64,000 nt of DNA from the NCBI GenBank assembly GCA_023374025.1, contig SIJG01000050.1, positions 511,719-575,718 of the forward strand. The letters run 5' to 3'. The stretch is from Heterodera schachtii (Eukaryota > Nematoda > Chromadorea > Rhabditida > Heteroderidae). The position numbers were made by a program, and so were the translations under genes. Position 1 is the stretch's first letter. Each line of letters begins with the position of its first letter. Positions 20,641 to 31,938 of this stretch are shown here, one piece after another. The notes under the pieces were generated by a model, which searched no databases, had not been told where the DNA came from, and saw only the letters and a list, made by a program, of their open reading frames with translations.

Positions 20641-21562
20641 CAGGTTTACCCTTTGTCCATATTTGTAAGATTTGCCCTTGTTTAAGCTCTTTGCCCTTAT
20701 TTTAGTCTTATTTTTTGGATTCAGAAAGAGATTTAGATTTTAAATGATAATTTTTGAAAGAAATGTTTTTTGAAGCGAGTTCATCCAAAATCTTAACAAG
20801 ATTTAGTTAAATATTCAAAGCATTTTTCGTCAACCTGGATTTTCGCCGCCCCCTAAAAATTCTTATTCTCTTAAAAAATTGGCTCCAAATCGTAAAATTT
20901 TGTCATTTTTTGAACAAAATCGTTAAGAAATCCATTAAAAATTACAAAAAATTTTCCGGCGGCGCCTATTAGAGGTGCGCCGTGACGCACCCGGTCACGG
21001 TTACCGTGAATTTCACGGGGTTTTCGATCACGGGCACGGTCACGATTCATGGGGTCAATTCACGGGTTTTCCGTGAATAATTTATTTACACTAGATAAAA
21101 TTGAAAATTTCAGACTTGCATAAGAAATTTGGTCAGTTTTTGGGCACAGTTTGCTAAGAAACAGAGCAAACGTTTCAAAAATTTTCCCGGCGGCGTCTAT
21201 CGGTACCGCCGGACTCTCTTCCCTCACCCATACCCAAAAAATTTACGGAAAATGCGCCGAAAAAATTGGTAAAGATCTGATTTTTTGATTCTGAATGCAC
21301 TGAAATTTACAAATTGATTAGGTTTTCCACAAAACTGTTAAAATCGATTTTCGGAAATGTATAAATTTCTCATTTCTAAGCCGGAATTGCTCAGAAAAAT
21401 AGTTGGCGGAGAGAAATATGTTGCTAATGCTTGATTTTGTTGAATAAAAATGCGATTTAAAGTTTTGGTAGCGTGTTTTAAAAAAAGTCCTTATTTTGAC
21501 CCTAAAATCTTATTTTTGACCAGCGATTTACTTATTTCGGAAAATTTTAAAGGGTAACCCTG
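20641..21562. mobile_element. Probable hAT-like element with nested MITE end
   Basis: CAGGTTTACCCTTT at the left and AAAGGGTAACCCTG at the right are inverted with one mismatch. TTTGCCCTT and TTATTTT words lie near both ends. Flanks (ATTAAAAC, ACATAACA) do not match, so the target duplication is not proven. Inside, GC hairpins (CCGGCGGCGCC near 20957 and CCCGGCGGCGTC near 21186) flank a second terminus TAGAGGTGCGCCGTGACG (20972) with CACGGTCACGG words. A lone right end of the same type (AAAGGGTAGCCCTG) lies at 33314-33327. Confidence 0.5.
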
Positions 21563-21714
21563 ACATAACATCATCGCAAAAAAATATACCGAAATCGGGT
21601 AAATTTCGAAAAAAAATTCCTAGGGGGGTTAGGAAAATTTCCTGGAAAATTTGAGTAGGCCTATCAGAAAGAGGACTAAATTCTTTACCGAATTGCCTTT
21701 TGAATGGTGTCTAC

Positions 21715-22440
21715 CAGGGATGGCACGGAATTCCGATTTCCGACTTCCGATTTCCGACATTTTTGGGGTCGGAATTCCGATTTCCGAAAAAATTTTGGAC
21801 GTCGGAATTCCGACTTCCGATTTCCGAAATTTTTGATAAAAAGTCGGAAATTTTCGGAAATTTTTTTTGAATTTTTTTTTTCAAAAAATTAACAATTTTT
21901 TACAATTTTGGTTAATAAATTGCATTGAAATTTTCAAAAATTTCCCGGCGGCGCCTATCGGCACCGCCGCACCCTAAAAATCATATTTTTCTTGAGAAAT
22001 TTTTGCCTCAAAATCGCTAAATTTAGTCATTTTTGGACAAGATTTGTTAACAATTTGATTAAAAATTATAAAAAATTTTCCCCGGCGGCGCCTATCGGCA
22101 CCGCCGGACCTCGCCCGCCGTGTTTTCAAAAATTTTGAAAAAACGCGCCGCAAAAAAAAAAGGTAAAATTTTTGATGGAAATCATTGAATAATTTTTTAA
22201 GGCAAATATTTATGTATTTAAATAGATCAAAAAAATTTTGAACCAGCTTTTACTTGGTTAAGAATTAAAAATTTAGCCTATTATAATATTTAAAATTTTT
22301 TTTTATTATATTTTATATTTTTTGAAGAATTTCCGACTTCCGAAAAATTTTTGGGCCTCGGAAATCCGATTTCCGAAAAATTTTGGACCCGCGGAATTCC
22401 GATTTCCGAAAATTTTTGGGGCCTCGGAATGCCATCCCTG
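21715..22440. mobile_element. Complete hAT-like MITE, TTCCGATTTCCGA words
   Basis: Termini CAGGGATGGCA / TGCCATCCCTG are flanked by an exact 8-bp duplication GTGTCTAC (21707-21714 and 22441-22448). TTCCGATTTCCGACTTCCGA words fill both ends. The centre holds two GC hairpins of the CCGGCGGCGCC type near 21946 and 22080. Non-coding. A second left terminus of this type starts at 28695. Confidence 0.85.
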
Positions 22441-22788
22441 GTGTCTACGATGAATACCCGCAGAGCAAGAGAGGGTGTCAAAATTGACTACCCTTAAAAA
22501 TGATAAATTTTTTTTGGAAAACATGCTTACGGGGGTTTTCAGGGTTGCTGATCACGAATATGACATTCATTTAGATCAATGTCGAATCCCGGATTCGAAC
22601 ACAAAATCGAAAATAAAATTTTCATTTTTTTTTAAAAATGTGATGATTTCTGTTTCAAATTTGTACTTTGTTTTCTCATTTTTTCCAACTGCTGGTCCAT
22701 TTTTAAGATACATAACAACAGATTTTTGCCTTTCGTGACACACAAATCAATTGGAAAAAGGGAAAAGTGTGCTAATTGAACCACCAAA
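22441..22788. other. Fold-back arm and spacer before A6
   Basis: 22530-22625 matches one arm of the fold-back family (GGGTTGCTGATCACGAATAT, CCCGGATTCGAACAC). The leader GTGTGCTAATTGAACC precedes A6. No other gene is seen. Confidence 0.4.
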
Positions 22789-24068
22789 ATGAATCGGCGG
22801 TAAAGAATTTTTGAAAAATTAAAATTTTCGGTTTACCCATTTTTTCCATGTTTCAGTTGGATTTGTAGCGACGTTTGGATGGACATTCTCCCATCATTTG
22901 AACGTGTTGAACTTGGTCTCAAAATGGCATTGCTTTCCGATCGTTTTGATGTTTTGGTGGACGCGCATTTTGATGGAAAAAAATAATTTACGCTTTGGCG
23001 ATGTATCAAAATTGACAAGGACGAAGGACCAAAAGCGAAACTGTCTGTACAGATCGATGGCATTTTTGTGGCATTTCCGATGCCGGACCATCCGCTGCCC
23101 AACAAAATCCGCTTTAAGAACCTTCATATTGAGTAATTTCAAATTTTTTTATGTGTGTAGCATTTTTTTTTCTTCAGTTACATTGACCATTCCGTCATTG
23201 AATTTCTCCGTGCCAACAAGCAAATTTGGGACAGAATGGGCATCAAATTGGAATTGTCTATTACAAATGTTCAGCAAATTTGGGATGTTTTGGGCAGTGA
23301 AATTTGGCCAATTTTTGCAACAAATATTCACCAATTGTACTTCCTAATAGCGCTTATTTGGACAATTTGCGTCGCCGCACTTCACCAACAATTCTCACTG
23401 ATTGCGACCAATTGAATTCAATTAGTTCTGGTGGTCTGTTCCCCGATGGAATTGCTGACGATGGACCGAATGCAACTGTTGGCCAAGCGTTGTCCAAATG
23501 GTTACACACGCCGAGCAAAAATGGCCAACCGAAGCGATTGTTTTGTGCGGATTATGGCGAAGAAGTGAACTTATTGGGTCAACAGTTTCAAGGAGGTGGC
23601 TCTATTCATTAAACACCTAATTGATTGATTGAGATTGTCATTGAATTTCACTTCCTTTTTGTTAAGGCATTTCTCCGTGCCACCGCTTCAGTCAACTACA
23701 AAATTCGAATTGATCTTTATGAGTCAACACCAATTGGAACATTTGAATTGGTGAACGAACGGACCCAAGAAAAGTTGACATTATTATTCGTTGAAGAAAT
23801 TGTTGAAGAAGATGGCTATGAATTCACTAAAAAATGGCTGTTGAACCGATGCCCAATTAGTGAAAAGGCGGCGGCGATTCAATGGGAAAACGACGAAAAT
23901 TGGGACGACAATTTGAACAATGTCAACTTTTTTTTGTGGGGTGACATCAGCAATTGCATTGGGTGAGCACAGCAACAGCAATTTTTGATTTTGTTGAAAA
24001 AATATATATTTAATTTTAGTCCATTGTCGCCACCAGCGGAAGAAGAGAAAGAAGAAGCGGACGAATGA
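22789..24068 (+). pseudogene. Subfamily A pseudogene (A6)
   Basis: The gene order is preserved (micro-exon 22789-22799; exon 2 from 22857; C-terminal exon about 23668-23960; tail ending at 24068), but there are several lesions. An in-frame TAA at 22984-22986 replaces the codon after FDGKK in exon 2. In exon 3 the stretch after TNIHQLY is frameshifted (23325-23355). Two bases are missing in AACTTA-TTGGGTC (23567-23580). Exons 4-5 remain clean (TQEKLTLLFVEEIVEEDG, KEEADE tail). It is likely non-functional. Confidence 0.8.
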
Positions 24069-24364
24069 AAGCAACGAAAAATAATTATATTTGAGAAATG
24101 GCCCATCTCACATAATTGGAATTTGATTTGATGCTATCATTTGTTTGATTTGTTGATTCTTTCGTTCGAATACAATATACTTTTACTATCAATTGAAAAG
24201 TTTAGGCCTATAGAATTTATTTTTGATGATTTTTTTTATTAAAATGAATAAAGCAATTACCTAAATGTTAAAATAATTTTCTGCATACTTTTTGGAATAT
24301 AAAGAAAGTTTTACTTGGTCAACAATCACAAATTACGACAAAAGTGTGCTAATTGCAGCAAAAA

Positions 24365-25797
24365 ATGAATCGACGGTAAGGAATTAATCAAATTACATTT
24401 TTAATTTACCCAAAAGTTTTTTCCATGTTTCAGCTGGATTTGTACCGATGTTTGGATGGACATTCTCCCATCTTTTGACCATGCTCAACTTGGCCTCAAA
24501 ATGGCATTGCTTTCTGACCGTTTCGACATTTTAGTGGACACGCATTTTGATGACAAAACTACGAAATTGACAATTTTGAGAAAAATAACAATTTGCAAGG
24601 ACGAAGGACCAGAACCGAAATTATCTGTATGGATCGATGACAATTTGGTGGAATTTCCGTTGCCGGACCGTCCGCTGCCAAACAAAATTCGCTTTAAGAA
24701 TCTTAATATTTGGTAATTTTAAACTTTTGTGTTTATTAAAGCATTTTTTATATTCTTCAGGTACATTGATCATTCAGTCATTGAATTTCTCCGTTCCAAC
24801 AAACAAATTTGGGACAGCAGTGGCACCAAATTGGGGTTGTATGTGGATTCAAACGAAACCGAGGATGAACAGCTAATTTGGGATGTTTTTATCCGTCAAA
24901 TTTGGCCCGTTTTTGCGCCAAACATTCGTCATTTGAGCTTTGACATTGGCTCATTGGGCAATTTGCGTCGTCGCACTTCGCCGACACTTCTCACTGATCT
25001 TGATCAAGTGCATTCAATCGACATTTACAATTTGTTCCCCGATGCGATTGCTGATGATGGGCCAAATGCAACTGTTGGCCAAGCATTGTCCAAATGGTTA
25101 CACACTCCGACCACCGACGGACGGGCGAAGCGATTGTTTTGTGCGTATTATGACGAAGAAGTGAACTTAGATTGGGTCAACAGTTTCAAGGAGGTGCGTT
25201 TGGTCACATTCTCATAAAATTTGGATATAATACCGCTGGCATCACTCAATTTTTAGAAAAAAAATTCAAAATTTTTAATCGGATGGGTCGGGTCAACAAT
25301 TGAAAGAGGCGGCCTGCTGTTTGCTGCCATATTTTCATTAAACGACCGACTAATTGATTGATTGTATTTGATTTTCGCTTCCTTTTTGTTTAGGCATTTC
25401 CCCGTGCCACCGCCTCTGTCAATTACATTATTCGAATTGATGTGATAATAATGCCAACTGAGCCATTTGAATTGGTGAATGAACGAACCAAGGAAAAGTT
25501 GACATTGGAGAAAGTGTCACGTTATGGTGTTGGTGGTCATTGGCTGTTGAAGCGATGCCCAATTAGTGAAAAGGCGGCGGCGATTCAATGGGAAAACGAC
25601 GAATATTGGGACGCCAATTTGAACAATGTCAACTTTTTTTTGTGGGGTGACATCAATAAATCCATTGGGTGAGCAGCGACAGCAATTTTTGATTTTGTCG
25701 AAAAAAAAAAATTAATTTTAGGCCATTGTCGCCACCAGCAGCGGAAGAAGAGAAAGAAGAAGAAGAAGAGGATGAATGCAACAAAAATGTCATCTGA
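24365..25797 (+). CDS. F-box-like protein, subfamily A (A7)
   Basis: Exons: 24365-24375, 24434-24712, 24761-25193, 25394-25668 and 25722-25797; 358 codons (357 aa), all GT..AG and in phase. It begins MNRRWICTDVWMDILPSFDH; the core continues [20 protein letters not shown]. Exon 2 ends NIW instead of xIE but keeps phase. The middle exon carries YIDHSVIEFLRSNKQIWD and KWLHTPTTDGRAKRL. The C-terminal exon and tail (PLSPPAAEEEKEEEEEDE) are almost the same as in A5. Intron 3 is unusually long and includes a decayed copy of the exon 3 end (GGTCAACAATTGAAAGAGG, about 25287), also found in A13. Confidence 0.78.
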
Positions 25798-26135
25798 AAT
25801 GTACGGAAATGCATAATTAATTAATTAATTGTATTTGAGAAATGATCGATCTCAATTTGTTGTGCTTATTTTCTCAGAAATGATTTTGTTAATTCTTTCG
25901 TTCTATAATATTACATATTTATTTTCTTTGTTTACAGAAGTGGAGGACGGAAACGAAAAAGGCAATTCTCTGACAAATTTGTAAAAAAAAATCATTAAAA
26001 AATGAAAAATTCGACAGATAAAAAATAATTTTTTTTTTAATTATTAACGGTAAATAAATGCCTTAAAAAGTTTTTTTTTAAATTCCGGTCATTTTGTTGT
26101 TGCAATGTCTTCAACAATTCTAAAAAGGGATGAGA
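25798..26135. other. A7 3' region and spacer
   Basis: 3' UTR like A5, then AT-rich DNA. No gene is seen. From about 26136 the sequence matches the B1 upstream region (6690 onward) and, inverted, 30880 downward. Confidence 0.35.
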
Positions 26136-27909
26136 AAATTTGATATAAAAGATATAATTAAAACAAAAAAAGTTTCAGAATTTAAACGACCGTTTAATAA
26201 ATCGCGCAAAAATTGGCAAAAAAATGAGTATAAAAGTGGTTGCTTTTCCTGCGCCACTTTCATTATTATTATTCATTCGCCGTTTATTTGTGTTCGTCTC
26301 TATCTCCGACCTTTTCTCCCTGACAATGTCTTTAAAAGTGATTCTGTACGTTTTGCGCATTTCTTCTCGACATTTACCCTTTTCCTTTTCATTTTTTAGT
26401 CTGATCGCTGTGCCAATGTTTGTCATTTGTTGTGCCATCCTTTTGAAGTATTGGGACCGTTTCAAAAAACCACCAAAACAACAACGAGGCCATCACAAAA
26501 TTGAAAGAGTGCCGGAAACTGTCTTAACAATTGAAAGAATGCCGGAAATTGTCTTAACAATTTGCCTCGACGAAATGTCAGACAATCGGAAAGAAGCCGT
26601 GAAAAAGATGGCAAAACCAATGTAAAATTAAAATGTCAATTTTAAATTTTATTTTTGTTTTCCCAATTTTTCAGCTTTATCTGTGGCGACTGTTGGCTTT
26701 TGGTGTTCGATTTTCTTGCGCCTTCTCAGCTTGGCCTTGGAATTGCACTGATTAGCCACCGCTTTGACCGTATCGTCGACGAACACTTCAAAACACGCAA
26801 ATGGAAATTGGGCGAAATGCGAATTTGCCACAAAATTGGAGAGAATGGCACGAAGAAAATGCAAATTGTCAATTCCGATGGAAATCCATTGCCAATCCCG
26901 CAAAATCCGTTGCCCAACAAAATCATCGGATTCCGAGGCATCCGGATCATGTGAGATTGATTAGATTGGAAATGATTTGTGACCATCACACATATTTTCT
27001 GCTTTTCAGTTACATCGATCAAAATGTCATCGCATTTCTTCGCCGTTTTCACCGTTTTTTCGCCGGTTGTTCAACGGATTTGTACATTATCACGGGCAAT
27101 GATCGCATTTCGAAATTTATTTTGCTCAACATTTGGCCAATACTTCGTGACTTCATCATCCGTCTGCGTTTTAACACCATCGCTTTTCGCTGTTTGCGTC
27201 AATTGGCCCCGTCATTTCTCAGCGATTCTCCATCACTTCGCTATGTCTTTTTCGATGACACCTTTTTCCCGGAATTTCCGCCTGATGAAAGTGCCAATGC
27301 GTCGGGTGGCCAAGCGGCGACCAAATGGTTGTTCACGCCCCGTCCGGATGGTCTGCCGAAATTGCTCGTATGCTTTGTGAATTCACCGGTGGAGCAATGG
27401 TCGTCAATGATTGAACTGATTAAAGCGGTGATTATCCCTTTTTAATTGGTTTTTCTCTAATTGTTTTTTTTCCCATTTTAAGGCATTTTTCAATGCTTCT
27501 TCGCCGGTTACTTTTCGCATTCGCTTTCTGTCGTCTTCTCCGATTGACTTCATTTTACCATTTGATCTGATCAACGAAGTGACTGTGGAGCAATTGACAC
27601 TGGAAATATACGAAAATGATTGTTGGCTCGACCGTTGTCCAATTGGATGGAATGAGCGAAATTGGAAAAATGACTGGGAAGAAATGAGTGCTCAACAGAA
27701 CCGAATTGACATTTGGATCAAAGATGGCGGATTCGACGACGGGTGAACAATTTAAAATGCTTAATCATTTTATGAGCAAAACGTCGACAAATGCCATTAC
27801 CTCATAAAAATTGAATTGATTTATATATAATTTGCAATCGGATAATCATCGTTTTTTCAGTCTTCTCGACGACGCTTCTCCCGGGCCGAGTGATCAGCAG
27901 CAGAAATGA
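26136..27909. repeat. Left arm of inverted gene pair (B2)
   Basis: 26136-26830 is almost identical to the inverse of 30882-30180 (promoter, exons 1-2 and the first half of exon 3). From mid exon 3 to the tail the two arms still align in order but are clearly more diverged. The paired coordinates sum to about 57010 throughout, so the arms are collinear. Confidence 0.75.
26326..27909 (+). CDS. F-box-like protein with membrane anchor, subfamily B (B2)
   Basis: Exons: 26326-26345, 26400-26621, 26675-26950, 27010-27427, 27483-27742 and 27861-27909; 415 codons (414 aa). N-terminus: MSLKVI, then LIAVPMFVICCAILLKYWDR, then basic FKKPPKQQRGHHK and the duplicated PETVLTIE/PEIVLTI linker. The core is FICGDCWLLVFDFLAPSQLG with LGIALISHRFDRIVDEHF. 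The middle exon is YIDQNVIAFLRRF with KWLFTPRPDGLPK. The C-terminal exon has INEVTVEQLTLE and DRCPIGWNERNW; the tail is LLDDASPGPSDQQQK. All splice sites are canonical. Its inverted partner B3 is broken, so B2 is the intact copy of the pair. Confidence 0.78.
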
Positions 27910-28995
27910 ATTAATTGTCCGATTATGATGACTGAAATGATATTTGGCATTATTGTCATTTCGATATTGTATATAATTGTTTGTATTTGACATTTCTTGC
28001 TTGGAAATGCGTCAATTTCCATTGTATTTTATGTGTATGTAATTAATTGTGAGTAATTATGCGTTTATAAAATGGCTAATAATAAAAACGGTAAAAGCTG
28101 CGCAAATACACAAAGTAAAGCAGTAGTTAACGGCCAAGGACCGTCGCCGCTAATCTGGGACTGATTTTCTGGAAGGGTCGTTCTTTTTGCTTGTACTTGG
28201 CTAATGGTTTTGAAAGACATTTAAATTAGCGAATAAAGAAAATTTCAACGCAGAAATGCGCTTTTTGAGCTCCTTCCTTCAAAACAATTGAGAAAATAAA
28301 AGTTTTTCATTACACCAGTTAAAAATTATAAGTATTCATCTTGTTTTTCGCAAGCGATTACTGCCTGCTGGGTAACCATCGAATTTACTTCGTTGATCTG
28401 AATGGTGCTGGTGCGTTTCTTAAATCCGCCAATGGGTTTGAAATAAAAAATGGGTAATATATATAAATTCATAGCTTGGCTCAAATTCCACCAAATTAAT
28501 ATTTAGTGGTATCATTCAATACGCCGGACCCCTTCTTTCCCAAAAGTTTTTTGGAAAAAGCGTGCCGAAAAAATTGATGTATTTATTTGTTTAATGCCAT
28601 TTGGCCTATTAGTTTGAAAAAACCAAATTTTAACCCTAATTTTAGACATAGGCACAAATGGCCAGTCGTAAATGTCCGGGCACTTAATGCATACCAGGGA
28701 TGGCATCCCGAAGTCCCAAAAATATTCAGACGTCGGAAATTAATTGAAAAATAGAATGGACTCATAAACTCTGATTGGACTTACAAAAAAAAAAAATGAT
28801 TGGACTCATAAAGTGCATTAGAGCCACCGTTTTTATTATTAGCCATTTTATCAACGATTAATTACTCACAATTAATTAATTACTTATACATAAAATAGAA
28901 TGGAAATGGACGCATTTGCGAGCAAGCAAAGGTCAAATACAAACAAACAAACAATTAGACAATATTTAAATGGCAAAATGCCAAAATCTTTTCGG
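27910..28995. other. Spacer between inverted genes B2 and B3
   Basis: It contains the 3' regions of both genes (TTTTATGTGTATGTAATTAA and its inverse, GGCTAAT.ATAAAAACGG and its inverse). Between them are the decayed GC hairpin remnant ATACGCCGGACC (28520) and a lone hAT-like left terminus at 28695. No gene is seen. Confidence 0.45.
28695..28760. mobile_element. Truncated MITE left end (CAGGGATGGCA)
   Basis: CAGGGATGGCATCCCGAAGT matches the terminus of the complete element at 21715-22440. Only a short subterminal part with GTCGGAAATT remains. Confidence 0.5.
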
Positions 28996-30683
28996 TCAGA
29001 CAATTGAGTCACCAATCAATTGATTGGTCCATTTCTCCTGCTGATCACTAGGCCCGGGAGAAGCGTCGTCGAGAAGAAGACTGAAAAACGATGATTCGGT
29101 TGCAATTATACGTCATTGGCATTTTATGAATTCAATGGCATTTTATGAGTCCAACCAACTATCTACCGTAATTCTGTACATTTCAAAACAAACCGTACCT
29201 TTTTGGTACCAATTTAAAGAACAAAGTCTAAGCAAAATTGTCGACGATTGGACTCATAAAATCATTAAGCATTTTAAAATTGTTCACCCTTCGGCTAATC
29301 CGCCATCGTTGATCATAATGTCAATTGGGTTCGTTGGAGCAATCATTTCATCCGCCACATTTTTCCCTCATCCCATCCAATTGGACAACGGCTGAGGAAA
29401 CAATGATTTTCAGATTGTTTAAGATACAATTTCTCTCCAGTCACTTCGTTGATCAGATCAAATGGCACAATGAAGTCAGGTGAAGAAGACATCAGAAATC
29501 CAATGCAAAAAGTAACAGGAGAAGAAGCATTGGAAAATGACTAAAAATGGGACAAAAAATCATAGAAAAAACAATTAAATAGGGGATAATCACCGCTTTG
29601 AGCTGATCAATCGTTGACAACCATTGATCCGGTGAATTAGCAGAGCATTGGAGCCACTTTGGCAGACCATCCGGACGTGGCGTCAACAGCCATTTTGCCA
29701 CCGTTTGACCATCCGACGCGTTGGCACTTTCATCGGGCGGAAATTCGGGGAGAATGGCGCCTTCAAACAAGATAGTGTGAAGAGATGGACAATCGTTGAG
29801 AAGTGACGGGGCCAATTGGCGCAAACGGCGAAAAGCGATGGTATTCAAAAGCATCACAACAGTGGAGTCACGGAGCATTGGCAAAACGTTGAGCAAAACA
29901 AATTCCAAAATGCGAAAATTTTCAGTGTTAATGAACAATTCGATGGCACAAATGGCGAAAATACGGCGAAAACGGAGGAGAAATGCGATGACATTGTGGT
30001 CGATGTAACTGAAATTCAGAAAATTTAGACGAAAAATCCCAATCTAATCAAATTTTTACTAGATTTTAATGTATTGGAATCCGATGATTTTGTTGGGCAA
30101 CGGATTTTGCGGAATTGGCAATGGATTTCCATCGGAATTGACAATTTTCATTTGCTTGGTCCCATTTTTTCAATTTTGTGGCGAATTCGCATTTCGCCCA
30201 ATTTCCATTTGCGTGTTTTGAAGTGTTCGTCGACGATACGGTCAAAGCGGTGGCTAATCAGTGCAATTCCAAGGCCAAGCTGAGAAGGCGCAAGAAAATC
30301 GAACACCAAAAGCCAACAGTCGCCACAGATAAAGCTGAAAAATTGGGAAAACAAAAATAAAATTTAAAATTGACATTTTAATTTTACATTGGTTTTGCCA
30401 TCTTTTTCACGGCTTCTTTCCGATTGTCTGACATTTCGTCGAGGCAAATTGTTAAGACAATTTCCGGCATTCTTTCAATTGTTAAGACAGTTTCCGGCAC
30501 TCTTTCAATTTTGTGATGGCCTCGTTGTTGTTTTGGTGGTTTTTTGAAACGGTCCCAATACTTCAAAAGAATGGCACAACAAATGACAAACATTGGCACA
30601 GCGATCAGACTAAAAAATGAAAAGGAAAAGGGTAAATGTCGAGAAGAAATGCACAAAACGTACAGAATCACTTTTAAAGACAT
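28996..30683 (-). pseudogene. Subfamily B pseudogene (B3), inverted copy of B2
   Basis: Exons on the minus strand: 30664-30683, 30388-30609, 30060-30334, 29594-30008, about 29289-29540 and 28996-29080. Exons 1-2 equal B2. Exon 3 is 275 bases instead of 276: one base is lost around the QNGTK region, giving a stop soon after HKIEKMGPSK. Exon 5 starts TCA rather than GCA and is frameshifted after PIGWDEG. The middle exon (LFINTENFRILEFVLLNVLP ... KWLLTPRPDGLPK) is clean. Two frameshifts make a full product unlikely; a short anchored N-terminal protein could still be made. Confidence 0.75.
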
Positions 30684-30837
30684 TGTCAGGGAGAAAAGGT
30701 CGGAGATAGAGACGAACACAAATAAACGGCGAATGAATAATAATAATGAAAGTGGCGCAGGAAAAGCAACCACTTTTATACTCATTTTTTTGCCAATTTT
30801 TGCGCGATTTTATTAAAAGTTCGTTTAATTTCTTTAC

Positions 30838-30845
30838 TATAAAAA
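30838..30845 (+). promoter_or_regulatory. TATA box of B4
   Basis: TATAAAAATGCCC with a T/C-rich run downstream, 84-91 bases before the B4 start codon. It is the same spacing and context as the family promoter blocks. Confidence 0.5.
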
Positions 30846-30928
30846 TGCCCTTGTTTTTTCTTCCCCTCCTTATTCCATTCATATTTATTTTAACCGATAT
30901 TTTCCCCGTTCATTTTATTGCTGCAAAA

Positions 30929-31912
30929 ATGCCTTCTTCAGCACTTCGGTACGTTTATTGTGTTTCTTTCTTTTTCGTTTTTCTGACGTTTCATATTTTC
31001 TTTTGCTCATTTTTTTGTTGCCAAAATTGCAAGATAAAAATTTTAAACAATTTCAAAACCAATTTTGAAGGATTTAGCATTCAATTTAATTTTTTTAATC
31101 CCTCGCTTTCATTGCTTTTCCCTCCCTTTAATTCATTCATTTGCCCAATTCATTTTTCAGTTTGTGTGCCGTGACTTTACTGTTGGCCAGCTGTGGCAGC
31201 ATTCTTTGGTTCTTTTCTGATCATGTCAAAAAACGACGACGCCCTCCTAAAAAAGAAATGTAAACAAAAGTTTCGAAAAATTTTAAAATTTCTCCAATTT
31301 TTCAGCTTTATCTGCGCCGATTGTTGGCTTTTGGTGTTTGACTTTCTTACGCCTTCCCAACTTGGCCTCGAAATTGCACTGATCAGCCGTCGATTTGACC
31401 TTCGAGTGGACGAACATTTCAAGACGCGCAAATGGGCATTGAACAAACAATTGCTAATCCAATGGGACATTCAAGAAAATGGGACGAAGAAAATGCAAAT
31501 TGTCAAATCCGATGGAAATCCATTGCCAATTCCGCAAGAACCGTTGCCGAACAAAGTGATCGGAATCAGCGGACACATTGGGATCATGTAAAAATGTTTA
31601 TTGTTAGATAAACGCATAGGCAAAAACTTGGCTTCGGGGGGGGGGGGGGCTGAATTAAAGAATTCGCTGTTTAGGGGTGTTTTTTCATTTTTAGAAATCC
31701 TGAATTAGGAGGTGTGTTTTGTAGGGAAATGGAGCCGTTTTTTCGCCAAAAAAAACCCATTTTAGTGTCCATTTTTAAAAATTTGCCCATTTTTTTTGAA
31801 ATTTTTTATTTTTTTTTAGATTGGAATTTATTTGTGATCACTTTTCAGGTACATCGATCAAAATGTGCTCACTTTTCTCCGCCATTTTCACCATTCTTTT
31901 GCCGCCACTTAA
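30929..31912 (+). CDS. 3'-truncated subfamily B gene with membrane anchor (B4)
   Basis: Exons: 30929-30948 (MPSSAL plus two bases), 31161-31259, 31306-31587 and 31849-31912. Exon 2 codes LCAVTLLLASCGSILWFF followed by HVKKRRRPPKKE: a hydrophobic anchor with a strongly basic flank. Exon 3 is FICADCWLLVFDFLTPSQLG with ISRRFDLRVDEHFKTRKW. Exon 4 stops 61 bases in (YIDQNVLTFLRHFHHSFAA), where sequence switches to the inverse strand of gene B5, giving a chance TAA at 31910-31912 (154 aa). The C-terminal half is gone. Intron 3 has a poly-G run near 31628. Truncated protein or pseudogene. Confidence 0.6.
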
Positions 31913-31938
31913 AAATCTCAAAATAATCAAATTTTTAC

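Larger units (their letters stand above)
28996..30882. repeat. Right arm of inverted gene pair (B3)
   Basis: Counterpart of 26136-27909 in reverse orientation; near identity over the outer ~700 bases (30180-30882) and lower identity further in. Confidence 0.75.
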
